This document shows positions 49,893 to 63,125 of a stretch of DNA of 64,000 nucleotides, piece by piece. Each line of letters starts with the position of its first letter. The stretch's first letter is position 1. The DNA comes from Chrysomallon squamiferum. Lineage: Eukaryota > Mollusca > Gastropoda > Neomphalida > Peltospiridae. A program made the position numbers and the translations under genes. Location of the stretch: assembly GCA_012295275.1 (NCBI GenBank), contig CM022672.1:4180443-4244442 (forward strand), in the 5' to 3' direction. The notes below the pieces were generated by a model. That model was not told the origin of the DNA. It searched no databases and saw nothing but the letters and a program-made list of their open reading frames with translations.

Positions 49893-50362
49893 ATACAGAC
49901 ATACCGTTAATTATACAGACATACTGTTAATTATACAGACATACTGTTAATTATACAGACATACTGTTAATTATACAGACATACTGTTAATTATACAGAC
50001 ATACTGTTAATTATACTGACATACTGTTAATTATACAGACATACTGTTAATTATACTGACATTACTTATACAGACATAATGTTAATTATATAGACATTAC
50101 TTATACATACTGTTAATTACACAGACATAATGTTAATTATACAGACATAATGTTAATTATACAGATATACTGTTAATTATACAGGCATTACTTATACAGA
50201 CATATTGTTAATTATACAGACATAATATTAATTATACAGATATACTGTTAATTACACAGACATAATATTAATTATACAGATATACTGTTAATTACACAGA
50301 CATAATATTAATTATACAGATATAATGTTAACTATACAGACATAGTGTTAATTATACATATT
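49893..50362. repeat. 20-bp minisatellite, over 20 copies
   Basis: Unit ttaattatacagacatactg. The first eight or so copies are nearly identical; later copies carry aatg/atac variants and deletions of 4-10 bp. It contains a TTAATTA core in every unit. Confidence 0.93.
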
Positions 50363-51518
50363 GATAAACACATTATTAACTTTTAACCATTCAGAAATAT
50401 GATTAAACATTTACACACAACTCTTGTTGATTATACATATTGTAAATTGTGCAGAGATGCTGTTGATTATACACACATTATTAATCATAAATAGTTAACT
50501 TAATAAACTTTTTATAATCCCAGAAAAGTACAGTTAATCATTAGTCATGGACATATTATTGTCTACAGAAGCAGACACATTGTCTGTTGTAGCAGATGAA
50601 TTGTTTAGCCTGGCTGACATATTGTCCATCCCAGCAGAATTGATCAATTAATTAAACACTCGAAACCTGCTTACATCCACATTCGGTTCCTGGGTTTGCC
50701 CAGGGTTAGTATGTCAGAAGATTTAGTCAGAGGAGGAAGTGTGAAGGGATTTTACATCTTTATTAATTCTCACTTGTGCTTGATCCCAGTACCTGCCAGT
50801 CTAAAAGTTACTGGCTTAACCAGTGTGATATTAAGTGATGTACATTTGTATGGATGGACATTTTTTTTTTGTGTGTGTGGACAGACGTCTGTTCGGATGT
50901 GTGGAAATATGCTGGTGTGTTTGATCATATGTAGCACTAAGACTGGTTTGTAACAGAAGTGTAGCCATATGTAGCAGATGATTTATTAAACTATAGTCAA
51001 TGAGTGTTAATGGCAGGAAATATAATTAAAATAATGCTATAAACTCAGTGAGACATTAATCATTAGAAATGCTAATTCTACTACATCTCCTTTTGTATAC
51101 AGTAATCCGAATCAAAGTCTGAAAATTTCTTGATATTTTAATAAAAAATTATATTTAAAGGAAAAAATTTAATGACAAACAGATGGTCTTCTGGAGAGAA
51201 CAATGAATTCATGGACAGATGAACGAAATAATACAAGGATGGATCAATAGATGCGTGGGTTAATGGACAGACGATCATTTTGGACAAATGTATGAGTTTA
51301 CAGATGAACGGAAGTACAGAACATCGTAACTCGTTTTAACGTTAACCAAACTGAAATGAAGTGATATTAAAAAGATTTTTACAAATGAAATAAAACCAAC
51401 AAGAAACTGATGCACACAAAAGACAAAGTCAAACGCGGGGAGTCAGCAAGCAGGGTAACTCTAGACCATGGCTCCATTAACAGATTAAAACACTCCACTG
51501 CAAAAAAACACCAAAATT

Positions 51519-51580
51519 ATTCACCCACATTGAAACTAGAGCCTGTTTATACAAATGACAATATTTCCAAAAGAATTTTT
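51519..51580 (-). pseudogene. decayed partial copy of a cN-II exon
   Basis: The bases align with 51656-51717 at a constant offset of 137 bp, covering the 3' two thirds of the exon and its donor site. By hand count about 45 of 60 positions agree. In the parent's frame the copy reads FGNIV then runs into a TAG, and the donor GTGAGT is GTGAAT. It is therefore a dead tandem duplicate of the exon, lying just downstream of it in the gene's direction. Confidence 0.7.
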
Positions 51581-51660
51581 TATACAGAAAAAAAAAGGGC
51601 AAAGCTAAAAAAAAAAAAAAAAAAAAGAGAAAAAGAGAAAAAATTATCAAAATTTACTCA

Positions 51661-51780
<120 letters not shown>

Positions 51781-51958
51781 TCATTCTGAGATGTTTCACA
51801 TCATAGATAACCCGACAGAAAAGTGCTGTGATGAAAATGGATTTTCTAATTATCAACAATTTCAAATACTGACTTAAAAAGGTTTTCAAAATCAAAAAGC
51901 TTAAAAGAAAATTAGTTTCAAGTGTGTCAGTCATTTGTTTCCATGTTATAATGCAAGT

Positions 51959-53318
51959 ACTAATACAGAAACACAACACACACAAAAACATACATATATA
52001 CAGAAACACAACACACAAAAAACATACATATATACAGAAACACAACACACACAAAAACATACATATATACAGAAACACAACACACACAAAAACATACATA
52101 TATACAGAAACACAACACACACAAAAACATACATATATACAGATACATAGAAACACACAAAACATATATACAGAAACACAAAAAAACAAAACATATATAT
52201 ACAGAAACACAACACACACAAAAACATACATATATACAGAAACAAACACAACACACACAAAAACATACACAATATACATATAACACAACACACACACAAA
52301 ACATACATATATACAGAAACACAACACACAAAAACATACATATATACAGAAAACACAACACACACATATATACAGAAACACAAACAAAACATACATATAT
52401 ACAGAAACACAAAACACAACACAACACACACAAAAAACATATATATATATATACAGAAAAACACAACACACAAAAACATACATATATACAGAAAACACAA
52501 CACACAGAAACACAACAACAGAAAAACATATATACAGAAACAACACAACACACAAAAACATACATATATACAGAAACACAACACACACATATATACAGAA
52601 AACACAACACAAAAAACATACATATATACAGAAACACACATACATATATACAGAAAAACACATATATACAGAAAACACAAAAACATACATATATACAGAA
52701 ACACACACACACATATATACAGAAAAACATACATACATATATACAGAAACACAACACACAAAAAAACATACACAAAAATATACAGAAACACAACACACAA
52801 AAACATACATATATACAGAAAAACACAAAAAACATACATATATACAGAAACACAACAACAAAACATACATATATACAGAAACACAAAACAAAAACATATA
52901 AACACAAAACACAAAAACAAACACACAAAAACATACAGAAACACATACATATACAGAAACACAACACACAAAAACATACATATATACAGAACACAAACAC
53001 ACACAAAAACATACATATATACAGAAACACACAACAAAACAAAAAACATATATACACAAAACAAAAATACACAAAACACAAACATATATATACAGAAACA
53101 CAACACACACAAACATACATATATACAGAAACACACACACACACAAAACACAACACACACAAAACATACATATATACAGAAACACAACACACAAAAACAT
53201 ACATATATACAGAAACACAACACACACACAAACATACATATATACAGAAACACAACACACACACAAACATACATATACACAGAAACACAACACACACAAA
53301 CATACATATATACAGAAA
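51959..53318. repeat. 1.36-kb minisatellite, 20-37-bp units
   Basis: Units of the form acatacatatatacagaaac followed by acaacacacacaaaa, with variable length because the CA/A part expands and contracts. No stop codon arises from the unit in any minus-strand frame, so all three frames stay open for more than 460 codons; this is a consequence of the repeat, not a gene. On the host transcript strand it is UGUGUU/UAUAUAUGUAUGU-rich and ends about 200 bases before the exon's acceptor. Confidence 0.95.
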
Positions 53319-53396
53319 CATCATTATGCACATGGACAAAACACACAAACACATGGACTCTGAAATTTCTTTTCTTACTTTATTGTGTAGTATTTG

Positions 53397-53735
53397 TTAT
53401 ATGTGTGTGTATCTGGTTAGTTATTGTTGTTTGTTTTTGTCTGGAGTCTGTCTGTCTGTGTGTACATGTGAGTGTGTATGCATGTGTTTATACGTATATA
53501 TGTATGTATGTCTGTATATATATGTATATATATGTGTGTTGTGTGTGTGGCTGTGTATGTATCTATGTATGATGTATATATCTATATCATGTATGTACAT
53601 ATGTTTATAAGTGTATATGTATATGTTTGTATGTGTGTGTGTGTATGTATGTGTGTATGTGTAAGTATACAAACACATGCATGCTTTCAAACATTACTCA
53701 CTCACACACGCACCCCCACACACACAGATGCACTC
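53397..53735. repeat. GT/TA-rich compound microsatellite region
   Basis: Tgtg, tatg and tctg words at 53397-53665, then caca words to about 53730. Confidence 0.85.
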
Positions 53736-54112
53736 AGACATGTAGCCTTTCAAACAATACAAAGCTCAGACATTCTTTGCATGTTTTCAATAAGTCACAA
53801 ATCATCTCCTACATTAAACAAATTTAAAATTCATTTAATGAAAGAGAAAAATGTTTTATTGAAATGTTTTACTCCAGAATTTGCAACAGTTACACATACA
53901 TATTCATAAGATCTTTTTTTTTCTTTATTTCAGACGTATTATTTTATTTTTTGTCCATTTAGATGTTCTTTGCTTGATTTCCTAAGAGAAAAATTTGTAT
54001 GCTTTTTGTCTGGTGAATCTGCTCATAAAAAACATCAACGGCTTTTTAGCAAAGTGTCGTAACAGATGAGTTTTACAGAGTTTTTTTTATAACGGCCCAA
54101 GTGCAGAAAGTT

Positions 54113-54600
54113 TTAAAAAGAGAGATAGGGACAGAGAGAGAGAAATAGAGAGGAGAAGAGGACAGAAATAGTGAGAGTGACAGAGGGAAAGAAAGAGAGA
54201 AAGAGCAGCAAAGAGAGAGAGAAAGAGACAGAAAGAAAGAGAGAGGGACAGATGGAGAAGGATGGAAAGAAAGAGACAATGAGAAAATGAATGAGAAAAC
54301 AGGAGACAAACAGCAGCAGGAAGAGTGGGGGGTGACAGAAGGTGAAGGAAGGATAGGAAGAGAGACAGTGAATGAAACAGAAAGAGACAGAGGGAGATGA
54401 GGGATTAGAAAATGAGAGAAAAGAGAGACTAAAACAGACACATGGAGAGTGATTCAGGGCCAGAAAGAGAGAAATAAAATAGCAGAAGGATAAGGGAAAT
54501 GGAAAAACAGAGAAAGAGAGAAACTGTGACACAGAAATGGAGAGAAGACAAGAGAGAGAGAGAAAGGAAGAATGATATGACAGAGAAAAAGAGGTAAGTT
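54113..54600. repeat. degenerate purine (GA) tract
   Basis: About 490 bp of nearly all-purine DNA on the plus strand with gaga, gaaa and gaca words; the sense transcript is a long polypyrimidine stretch. Confidence 0.9.
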
Positions 54601-54853
54601 AGAAACAAAAGAAAGAAAAGAAAAAAAAAACCACCCGTAACTCAGTCAAGGTCATTCTTTGATCAATTCTTTTCAGCCCACTCTTTGGGCTATTTCCAGT
54701 TCCAACCAACGATCCTAAGGTTAGCAACAACAAGAACAACAACAAAAACAACAACAACAATAATAATAAACATGATAGCCAGTTGCTCAAAGATCAGATC
54801 TAATCAAAGTCACATTGTTCTATTTTCCATTCTAACCCAGTTCCCAATCCAAT

Positions 54854-55357
54854 AGCTGTGGTACATACCATTCAGTCTATAGAACCATGCATCTCAAACA
54901 TACAGCTGTGGTACATACCATTCAGTCTATAGAAACATGCATCTCAAACATACAGCTGTGGTACATAGCATTCAGTCTATAGAACCATGCATCTCAAACA
55001 TACAGCTGTGGTACATACCATTCAGTCTATAGAAACATGCATCTCAAACATACAGCTGTGGTACATAGCATTCAGTCTATAGAACCATGCATCTCAAACA
55101 TACAGCTGTGGTACATAGCATTCAGTCTATAGAAACATGCATCTCAAACATACAGCTGTGGTACATACCATTCAGTCTATAGAAACATGCATCTCAAACA
55201 TACAGCTGTGGTACATAGCATTCAGTCTATAGAACCATGCATCTCAAACATACAGCTGTGGTACATACCATTCAGTCTATAGAACCATGCATCTCAAACA
55301 TACAGCTGTGGTACATACCATTCAGTCTATAGAACCATGCATCTCAAACATACAGCT
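54854..55357. repeat. 50-bp satellite-like array, ten copies
   Basis: Ten head-to-tail units of exactly 50 bp beginning agctgtggtacata (starts at 54854 and every 50 bp to 55304) plus a short remnant. Apart from two sites the units are essentially identical: ata(c/g)c near base 15 and gaa(c/a)c near base 34. The combination pattern along the array is CC, CA, GC, CA, GC, GA, CA, GC, CC, CC. Confidence 0.95.
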
Positions 55358-55594
55358 GCTAACACAGAAATGTAGAGGATTTATTCTGACAACTGAATAT
55401 GATAACAAATGGAAGTCTGACACCCAGCAGTTGAAGAAAAACCAATGTAGTCGACTAGCATTGTTAAACAAAACATTTTGAAATTTTTTATGAAATTAAA
55501 ATATGGTGGGACTGAATTTATGTTTAGAATCTGATACTGACTGTATATATAAAAATGTATTTTCTACAGATATGTAACATTTGTCATTAAACTA

Positions 55595-55780
55595 CAGGTG
55601 CAATACACCTGTAATTGAACAACAGATACAACACACCTGTAATTAAACTACAACACACCTGTAATTAAACTACAACACAACTGTAATTAAACTACAACAC
55701 ACCTGTAATTAAACTACAGGTACAACACACCTGTAATTAAACTACAGATACAACACACCTGTAATTAAACTACAACACTT
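55595..55780. repeat. 22/29-bp minisatellite with CACCTGTAATTAAAC
   Basis: Seven to eight units sharing acacctgtaattaaactaca, with some units carrying an extra ggtacaac or gatacaac. Each unit has an E-box-like CACCTG next to TAATTA. Confidence 0.92.
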
Positions 55781-56363
55781 GTTTTACATATAAATAATTT
55801 TCATGCCATGGACACCATACTTGCACTTTAGTTAAACTTTTACAATTATTTTATTTAACAACATATTCAACATATTTTTGATGTACACACATACATCATG
55901 AATATATGGTAAAGACTGTATATTATTTCAGTGTCATATATTTGAATTGTCATTTAAAACTCATATGTACCATTTTTACGAAAACACAAACACATAAATC
56001 AGTCCAACTTCAAAATGTTTTCAACTCAAAGGTAAAAATAATATTCTTTAAATTTTAAATTTCTTTCCTTTCTTTCATTCTTTTTTTTTTTTTTTTTTTT
56101 TTTTTTTTGAAAGTTCAAGAGATCAAACAGGAAATACATTCAGCCATGATAAAAAAAAATAATAAAATAAAAAAAATAAAAGCATGTGCGCAATATAAAG
56201 TTAATTATGATTCCAAGTACACATCTTCTGCATCAGTGAAAGCACTTAGAATTTTACATCCATTTCTGTTACCCTTATAAACTAGGTTTTAATGTATGCT
56301 GGAAACATTAATATTAATTTTGTAATCACTTCCAGGTGCTACACGCGTATTCTGCAGTCTTAC

Positions 56364-56481
56364 CTTATTGGGAAGGTCGGGTCATACTCGAAGTCGTTTA
56401 TTGGCTCTGGGTATCCAATGGCAACCAGACGATTCTTCATCAGGTTGAAGCCGAGAGATTCATATTCGGGAGATTTATAAA
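56364..56481 (-). CDS. cN-II exon, first visible (after the DxDYT motif)
   Basis: This 118-bp internal exon is two bases, 38 codons and two bases. It reads [20 protein letters not shown] then [18 protein letters not shown]. The block [11 protein letters not shown] is characteristic of cytosolic purine 5'-nucleotidase and directly follows the catalytic DMDYTLA motif, which should be at the end of the previous exon. The acceptor is TTTTCAG and the donor GTAAG. The two bases left at the end (AG) pair with the first base of the next exon to give Arg. cN-II is a cytosolic HAD-superfamily enzyme acting on IMP and GMP; other NT5DC proteins have a clearly different sequence here. Confidence 0.92.
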
Positions 56482-57494
56482 CTGAAAATCAAAAATTATA
56501 TATTAAATGTTTATAAGATTTAAAGTTAAAAACTTTAAAAAACAGGTATTAATGTAAATCTCTGGTAATGTTTGTTTACCTGCATTACAGGTAAGTAAGT
56601 GTATGACTGATGGACCATCAGGTTACTTCTTGTTTTGTAATATCATAAAAAAAACAAAAAAAATGGCTTCTTTCATACATTGCCATGAATTTTTTATAAT
56701 ATCATCATCATCATCCTTTGTCATTAGCAAAATTTCATTGCAGGTCTAAAAAACAAAACAATGAAAAACAATTAAAAAGTCACGTTGAGGAATTTAAAAA
56801 ATATATATATAGTGAATGGGAATTTTAAAATAAATTATGAGATCTGTAAATAAATAAATAAATCTAAATTTGCAAAAATAAAAATTAAAACAATGCTGTC
56901 TTGGTAATAAATAATAAATAATAATTTATAAATCTTGCATCAAGGAGATATGCACAGATAATCTAAATAATGTTGCCGATGCTGAACAATTCATTTTAAA
57001 TCATTTGATCTATTTATAACATTGAAATTTTGCACTCGTATTAGTCATATCCAAGAGTTCCAAAATAGCAAAGGTAAGTGATGAAAATATCCAATAAGCA
57101 TTGTTTTAAGTTGTTCAAATAAAAACAAGAACCAGATACTCTAACTAAAAATAATTTTAATATTCTTTAATATTCATTTACATCCATCATCCTCTAACAA
57201 CAAAAACAAAATATGTTTTAGCCTTGATAATTCTGGCACGTGGATGCATTTTTAATTTATTTTATTATCATTTTATATCCTGCAGTTTATGCAGCAGAGT
57301 GTTCTAGAATATCATGATTTGACTGAGCTGTATTCTTCATGGAACTGGTAATAATGGCAAACATACAATTTCTCTAAATCATTTTATTATTATTTTATAC
57401 TCTGGTACGGGTTTTTAGGTTTTTTGGGGGGGTGTTTTGTGCATTTTTGTGGTTTTCTAAGTGTATATGTCAGATTTTTTTTTTTTTTTTAAAG

Positions 57495-57691
57495 AAGACA
57501 ATGAAACAAACATGGAGGAAAGTCACCTGACTAGACTAGAATTGTTACTTTGTGGAGCCAAGCTAAATTATGCCAAGAAACAGTTGACTGGGATGTACAC
57601 GGTGCACCAACATGGTAGCCAGAAAGAGAAGAGTTTTGATGAGTACCTCTGTGCAGAGAGAAAAGAGAAAAGATTTTTACAGCTTAATTGA
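57495..57691 (+). other. unassigned open segment
   Basis: A mid-GC open run of about 65 codons on the plus strand after a T-run, with balanced amino-acid use (for example KLNYAKKQLTGMYTVHQHG). An acceptor-like tttttaaag precedes it. No domain is recognised and no neighbouring exon seen. It may be chance. Confidence 0.15.
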
Positions 57692-58649
57692 GCATAAATA
57701 ACATTTTTGGCAAGGCACCACGAGGTTCAAGTTGAAAAGGAAAATAAACCTGTATTTTTGTCATGATGACCCTGGAAATGTTTATTAAATTCCAGAGCTG
57801 TTTTTCTTGGCAAAGTTTTAATTGAAATTTTATTACCTTCTGAGATTATTATTTCATTTGTTGGTTTGTTTTGTAAGAAGAGCTTTTTTTTTTTTTGGTT
57901 TTGTTTTGGGGGAGGGATGTTTGCTGTTTGTCATTTTTTTTTTTTTTAAATTAAGGACATATGTAACATCTTCAACATGAGACTCTTCTCAACTAGAACT
58001 ACAAGAGCAGTCACTTTCCCTGGATCTGATGTAGTGTTTAGTAAATGAAGTCTGTAAAATGGAAGTTTTGAAATGTTTTATTGCCACAATTATGACTATA
58101 TATAAAAAATGTTTATTATTTTGTTAGCAAACAAATATAATAAAAGACATTTTAGTTAATTTATTTGACTTTATTACATTAAATGACAAATAAATATCCA
58201 AGCAAATGCCTTTTTCTCTCTTCATCTCCTGTTTCTTTCTCTCTTTGTTTTTTTTTTTTTTTTTTTCACTTTTCTCATTTTTTTTTTCTTTTTGTTTCAC
58301 TCTCTGATTCTCCCACTTACTTTCTATATCTCTTTCTGAAAAAAGGTGGTTACCATCATACCATAAACTACCACTTGATCTGAAATTAGACCAGATTCCG
58401 TCAGCAGAATTCACCTTTACCAGGTGAGATAACGACAACACACCTGAGTCAGCTATTGTTAAGTCATCTGCTTGAGAATGCCAGCTTTTTTTACCTTTGT
58501 GTGTAGGAAGTGTTCTGTAAGGTTCTCATAACATGTAGCCATATTGTTCCTTTCACCCACACACTTGGTAAGGCGTGGCTCCCTTTATTTCCCTTTATAT
58601 TGTGTTTTTATATTTTTATTTATTTGTTTGTTTAAATAAATAAATATAT

Positions 58650-58825
58650 AGATATATATATTTATATATTTTTTATTATTATATTATTGTTGTTGTTATT
58701 GCTGTTTTTGTTATTATTATTATTATTAATTTATTTTTATTTTTATTTTATTACTTATTTATTTATTATCATTTTTATACATTTTTTAAAATAATTTTTC
58801 AATAATTTTTTTTATTTTATTATTT

Positions 58826-58858
<33 letters not shown>

Positions 58859-58890
58859 TATTATTATTTATTATTTTCATTTTTATTTTT
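58650..58890. repeat. (ATT)n-rich low-complexity region
   Basis: Att and attt units with the purest part at 58832-58857. Confidence 0.85.
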
Positions 58891-60774
58891 TTTATTTAAT
58901 CATCTCTAATCTGTTTCTGCTGTTTATGCTGTCACAGCTCAGAATTAGATGGATGATAATTCATTTCACTGATGTCTTAATCTCAACAGGAAACTGCATT
59001 ATTCAAGTTTAATAATAGTAATAGCAATAATAATAATGAAAAAACAAAATGACAGTATTAACAATATCACATAATAACAAGAATAATAAAATATTATCAA
59101 CAATAATAATTTTAAAAAATGGTCATGATAAAAAATAATTTAATAATAACAACAGCTACAACAACAGTAATAAATTTACTTTTATTTAATTTGATCCATG
59201 TTTCATAACACAAAAAGTAGCTTTCTGCTCTAACTTTTATTTAAAAAAAATATTTATACTTTATTTCCTTTCCTTTCATAGTATTATTACATGTAATAAA
59301 TCATTTTACATTATTCAGTCCCATAGTAAAAATATTAAATAATAGAACAAAAATACAGTTTTTATTATTTATTTTATTATTATTTTTTTTATAATATTAT
59401 CCCCTTTTCTGTGTTGTTACACAAATGTCAAACAGCTGCTTCAAAAAAATTTAAACAAAAATTCTTTGACTTTTTGTGAAAGCTCCAATTTATGGCTTTT
59501 CCAATGAAGTATGTTACTATGGCAACATGTCAATACGGGGTATGTACCTGCATAACTTATGTTTTGGCGCCAAAATGACAGGATGTTCTTTTTAATTTCT
59601 TGTGTAGCAGGTATGAATAAAAATGAATGAAAAACAGATCAAATAAATGTGGTTTTTTTTTACAATCAGTCAAGGTTGAATGTAGAAAGGTATTATGGGT
59701 ACTTTTCTTTGTTTGGAGATAAAAGTTTCACAGTTTGTTATGTATGCTGAAATTTATGTGTGTGTGTGTGTGTGTGTGTGCATGCATGCATGCATTTATG
59801 TCTGTAAAACTACAAAGCACACACAAATATTACAAATAACAAGTAAAAACCTAAAAACAGACCCAAACACACAGATGTGCAAAAACAACAAAAAAAAAAA
59901 AAACATTAAAAAAATAAATAATAACAAAATTCAAATTACAGTCTTATTCATACATCTAGTCCTTTCCATTTTAAATAAAAGAAAATTAAAAAAACAAAAA
60001 ACAAAACAAACCAAAATATTTTTAAAATTTTAAAAAGTAAAACATTTACTAAAATTCTTATACCTCATCCAAAATTACTTATAATAATAATGATGATGAT
60101 GATAATGATAATGATGATTTTGATGATAATGACGTAAAGACAAAAAAAGAAAAAATCAAAAAGACATAACATTATTATTGTCAAGAACAAGCTCTTAAGG
60201 TTTTACTGCAAAATGGAGTATGCATTCAGATCTTTAAAAAAAAAAAAAAAAAAAAAATATTTCCTCAAGAGAATTCTTCACTGAACAAAAATCACACCAC
60301 ACTGAAGTGATTTCTTGTAAAAAAAAAAACTGCTTAGAAACAACCAACAGAACAAATACAGCTTTACTTTCATCCTGTCACACAAATATGTAAAAAAAAA
60401 TAACCCTAGATATGAACAGGCAATTTTCTTTTATTTCAAAAAATAAAAATAGAAAAAAGGTTGAGAAAAAGAAAAAAGATGTTTGGGAAAAAGCACCCAT
60501 TTGTTGAAAAGAGGCTATATAATTTATCAGCCATTACGTACGTCAGTTATGAAAAGACAGCCGATTGGTTTTGTACACGCTGATTGTAGGCCTGTCTTAT
60601 TGTGAGGCGAGATTGTTTGATTTTTTTTTTTGTCATAAGCATTCTATCCACACAGGATGTGGGCTGTTTGATAAGTTATGTACCAACATGGCCGCTAATC
60701 TGCTTACATTGATCACTGGCGAAACTGAAGTGGGAGAAAAAGGGTGGCAGAGATAAGCCTGTGGAAACCGTAGG

Positions 60775-61265
60775 GAAAGATGGATGAATGCATTGATGAG
60801 AAAAAGTAGATGAATAGATGGATGATGGGGAAGGGGTGTGTGTATATATATATATACACACTGGCTGATGGGTGGTTGTTTCAAAGATGGAAGATGATGG
60901 GTGCATTGGAAAAGAGTTGGCGACTGCACAGATGGTTACAGCATGAATACTGGGTGGAGACTGGATAAATGGGGTGGTGCAGGCTAAAGGGTAGTTTCTT
61001 TAAAGGTGGAAGATGATGGGTGATTACATCAGTGGGGGTTAATAAAGTAGATGGTGGGGAAGAATGGTTCAGTGAGTGAAAGGAAGAAAGTGCATGCACA
61101 GAACAATGAGGAAAGACTATGGTATAAATAAAAGAGGTGGTCATTAAATGAACACTGGATGGTCAACTGGTCATAAGATAATTAAATGAATAACTGGACA
61201 TGTGACTGGATGATCAAATAGGGGTTGATGGACAGAAAGTTGGCCAAATGGATGAATGGTGTTTT
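60775..61265. repeat. degenerate GATGG/GGAAGATGATGGGTG repeat region
   Basis: Words gatgga, gatgaat and ggtggaagatgatgggtg recur irregularly; the longer phrase occurs at about 60885 and 61005. A short (TA)n lies at 60844-60857. Confidence 0.6.
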
Positions 61266-61294
61266 ACCATTAAGTTTCATGCTACATTCTCCAA

Positions 61295-61328
<34 letters not shown>

Positions 61329-62689
61329 AAATTAGTGACATAACATCTACAAAAGCAGGGTGTGAAAGCGTGATAGTAGGGAACTTTTTAAAAAATAAAG
61401 ATAAAATAATAATTGTAAAATAAGAGAAAAAAAAAACACTGCAAGAAATAATGAAGACATCCCAGAAAGAGAATTAAATAAACAAATGTAAATCAACACT
61501 GACCAAACGTCACAAACAACAGAAAAACACACCTGGGGATGTCATGTGAAAATTTATTTAAATTTGAAAACCAAATCTGTACCAAAAGGTTTTCTGTGTT
61601 TTTGTTATAATTTCCTTTAACTTTTCAAAAATATCTTTTTCATAGATAATTATAAATTGTGTTGGAACGTGAAAATTATAAGAATAAATATCACTCAGGC
61701 TGATTTCTACATATTTCTTTGAGGGTTTTCTTTTTTCACACTATCACTAACTGCCCTCTTTTTGTCTGTTTTTATCTTTTTCTATTTGTAAGACATGTTA
61801 CAACTGGGGAAAAGAAATTACAACAAATAAACAACATTACAGATAAAAAGATTTTTTCATTGCCATTTTCTTTTTTTATTCCATTTTTTTTATTCCCCCC
61901 TCTTTCCTTCTCTTAGGGAAGACAACTAAATTAACTGAAACATTAGGCAAAAGAAATTAAACAAACAAACAACATTTAAAGATTAAAAGCATGAACAACA
62001 CTTGGGGCAGGAACAGATATCGTCTTTTTTTTTTTTTTTTTTTTTTCACTTTCTTCTTCTCTGTACTCTCTTTACATATATAACAATAAAATGCATTGAA
62101 ACATTAGGAATTATTCAACATAATCGCTAACACGAATCACAGCCTCGTATCTGCTCTAAAACCTGATGCGATAATTCTCAAACTGTTTCCCTGAGGTGAC
62201 ATGAAGGAACTCGGAGAAAATTGGCACAAATTACAGTCGGGGATCTGTTCTCCCAGTTGGCCTGCAGTATCGGCTTCACTCACAGCAATATCAGCCAGAC
62301 TCACACCCATCTGCAGTGGGCATTAAGCCATTCTCATCAAAGGCTTTCTTTGTGGTTTAATATCCTTGCCGATTCCAGTTTAATAATGGAAATAAACATC
62401 TCAAGAAAACTGCCGCTTCAAGTTGTTGTACATTGGAGACATGGAATTTACATTGGAGACATGGAATTTACATCATGCAATTCTGCATGGACAAAAAAAA
62501 AGAAACGCTTTTGAAACTTGCTGTAAGTCTGAGTCTAGCAGTTGCTGCTTTAGCTGAAGTTTACAGTGTTGAGAAACATAGATTTTTTTTTTTTTTTTAA
62601 AAGTGCCATTTACATCTGCTTCGTATTCAAGTAGTCGTGTAAAACAGGAATGAGTAAGTTTTAAAAATGTTGATTTTTGTGTATGTCTG

Positions 62690-63030
62690 AGTTAAGAATA
62701 TATATATATATATACACACATACATAAAACACTTGGGGAAATTGAAAGTGCAGGTGCAGCAAGAAAAAAGCTACAAAAAAACGTTTGGTGTAAATGGATT
62801 TCAATTTAAAGGTTCATTTACACAAATACATATATGCACTCACACAGACATTCACATGCATACACACAACACACATATAAACCCAAACATACACACACAC
62901 ACATGCATTCTTATACCCTCCCACACACACATTCAAACACACCCACACCCACACACATAGGCATACACATCCATAAACACTCAAATACACATCAATGACT
63001 GTTTGAATATGTGTGTGTGTGCATGTAATT
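62690..63030. repeat. TA/CA/GT-rich compound microsatellite region
   Basis: Ta units at 62698-62714 and interrupted ca units at 62820-62990, with (gt)n at 63009-63021. Confidence 0.85.
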
Positions 63031-63055
63031 ATCCCACTGCACATTCACTTAATGG

Positions 63056-63125
63056 AGATAAGCTGTAGCTCAGTGGTTAGAGTGCACATCAAAAAATAAC
63101 TGTTCAAAGAATTGATCAGTCACAG
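63056..63125 (+). repeat. tRNA-derived SINE head
   Basis: The plus strand reads gctgtagctcagtggttaga from 63061, a near-consensus tRNA 5' part with box A (TRGYNNARNGG). A degenerate box B (tgttcaaagaat) lies about 40 bp further on. Cephalopods are known to carry tRNA-derived SINEs. The body and tail are not clear, so this is a partial or diverged copy. Confidence 0.45.

Noticed and set aside
49893-50362. Regular short repeats suggesting a CRISPR array
   Set aside because: Units are directly adjacent with no unique spacers, in an animal intron; this is a minisatellite. The same applies to 54854-55357 and 63809-63966.
58124-58441. Minus-strand frame with a YDGN segment, considered as a cN-II exon
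   Set aside because: It lies upstream of the exon it would have to follow and lacks the conserved block and splice sites.
60633-61144. Pro/His/Ser-rich minus-strand frames of 76-98 codons
   Set aside because: They follow the degenerate GATGG repeat region and show no domain or splice context.
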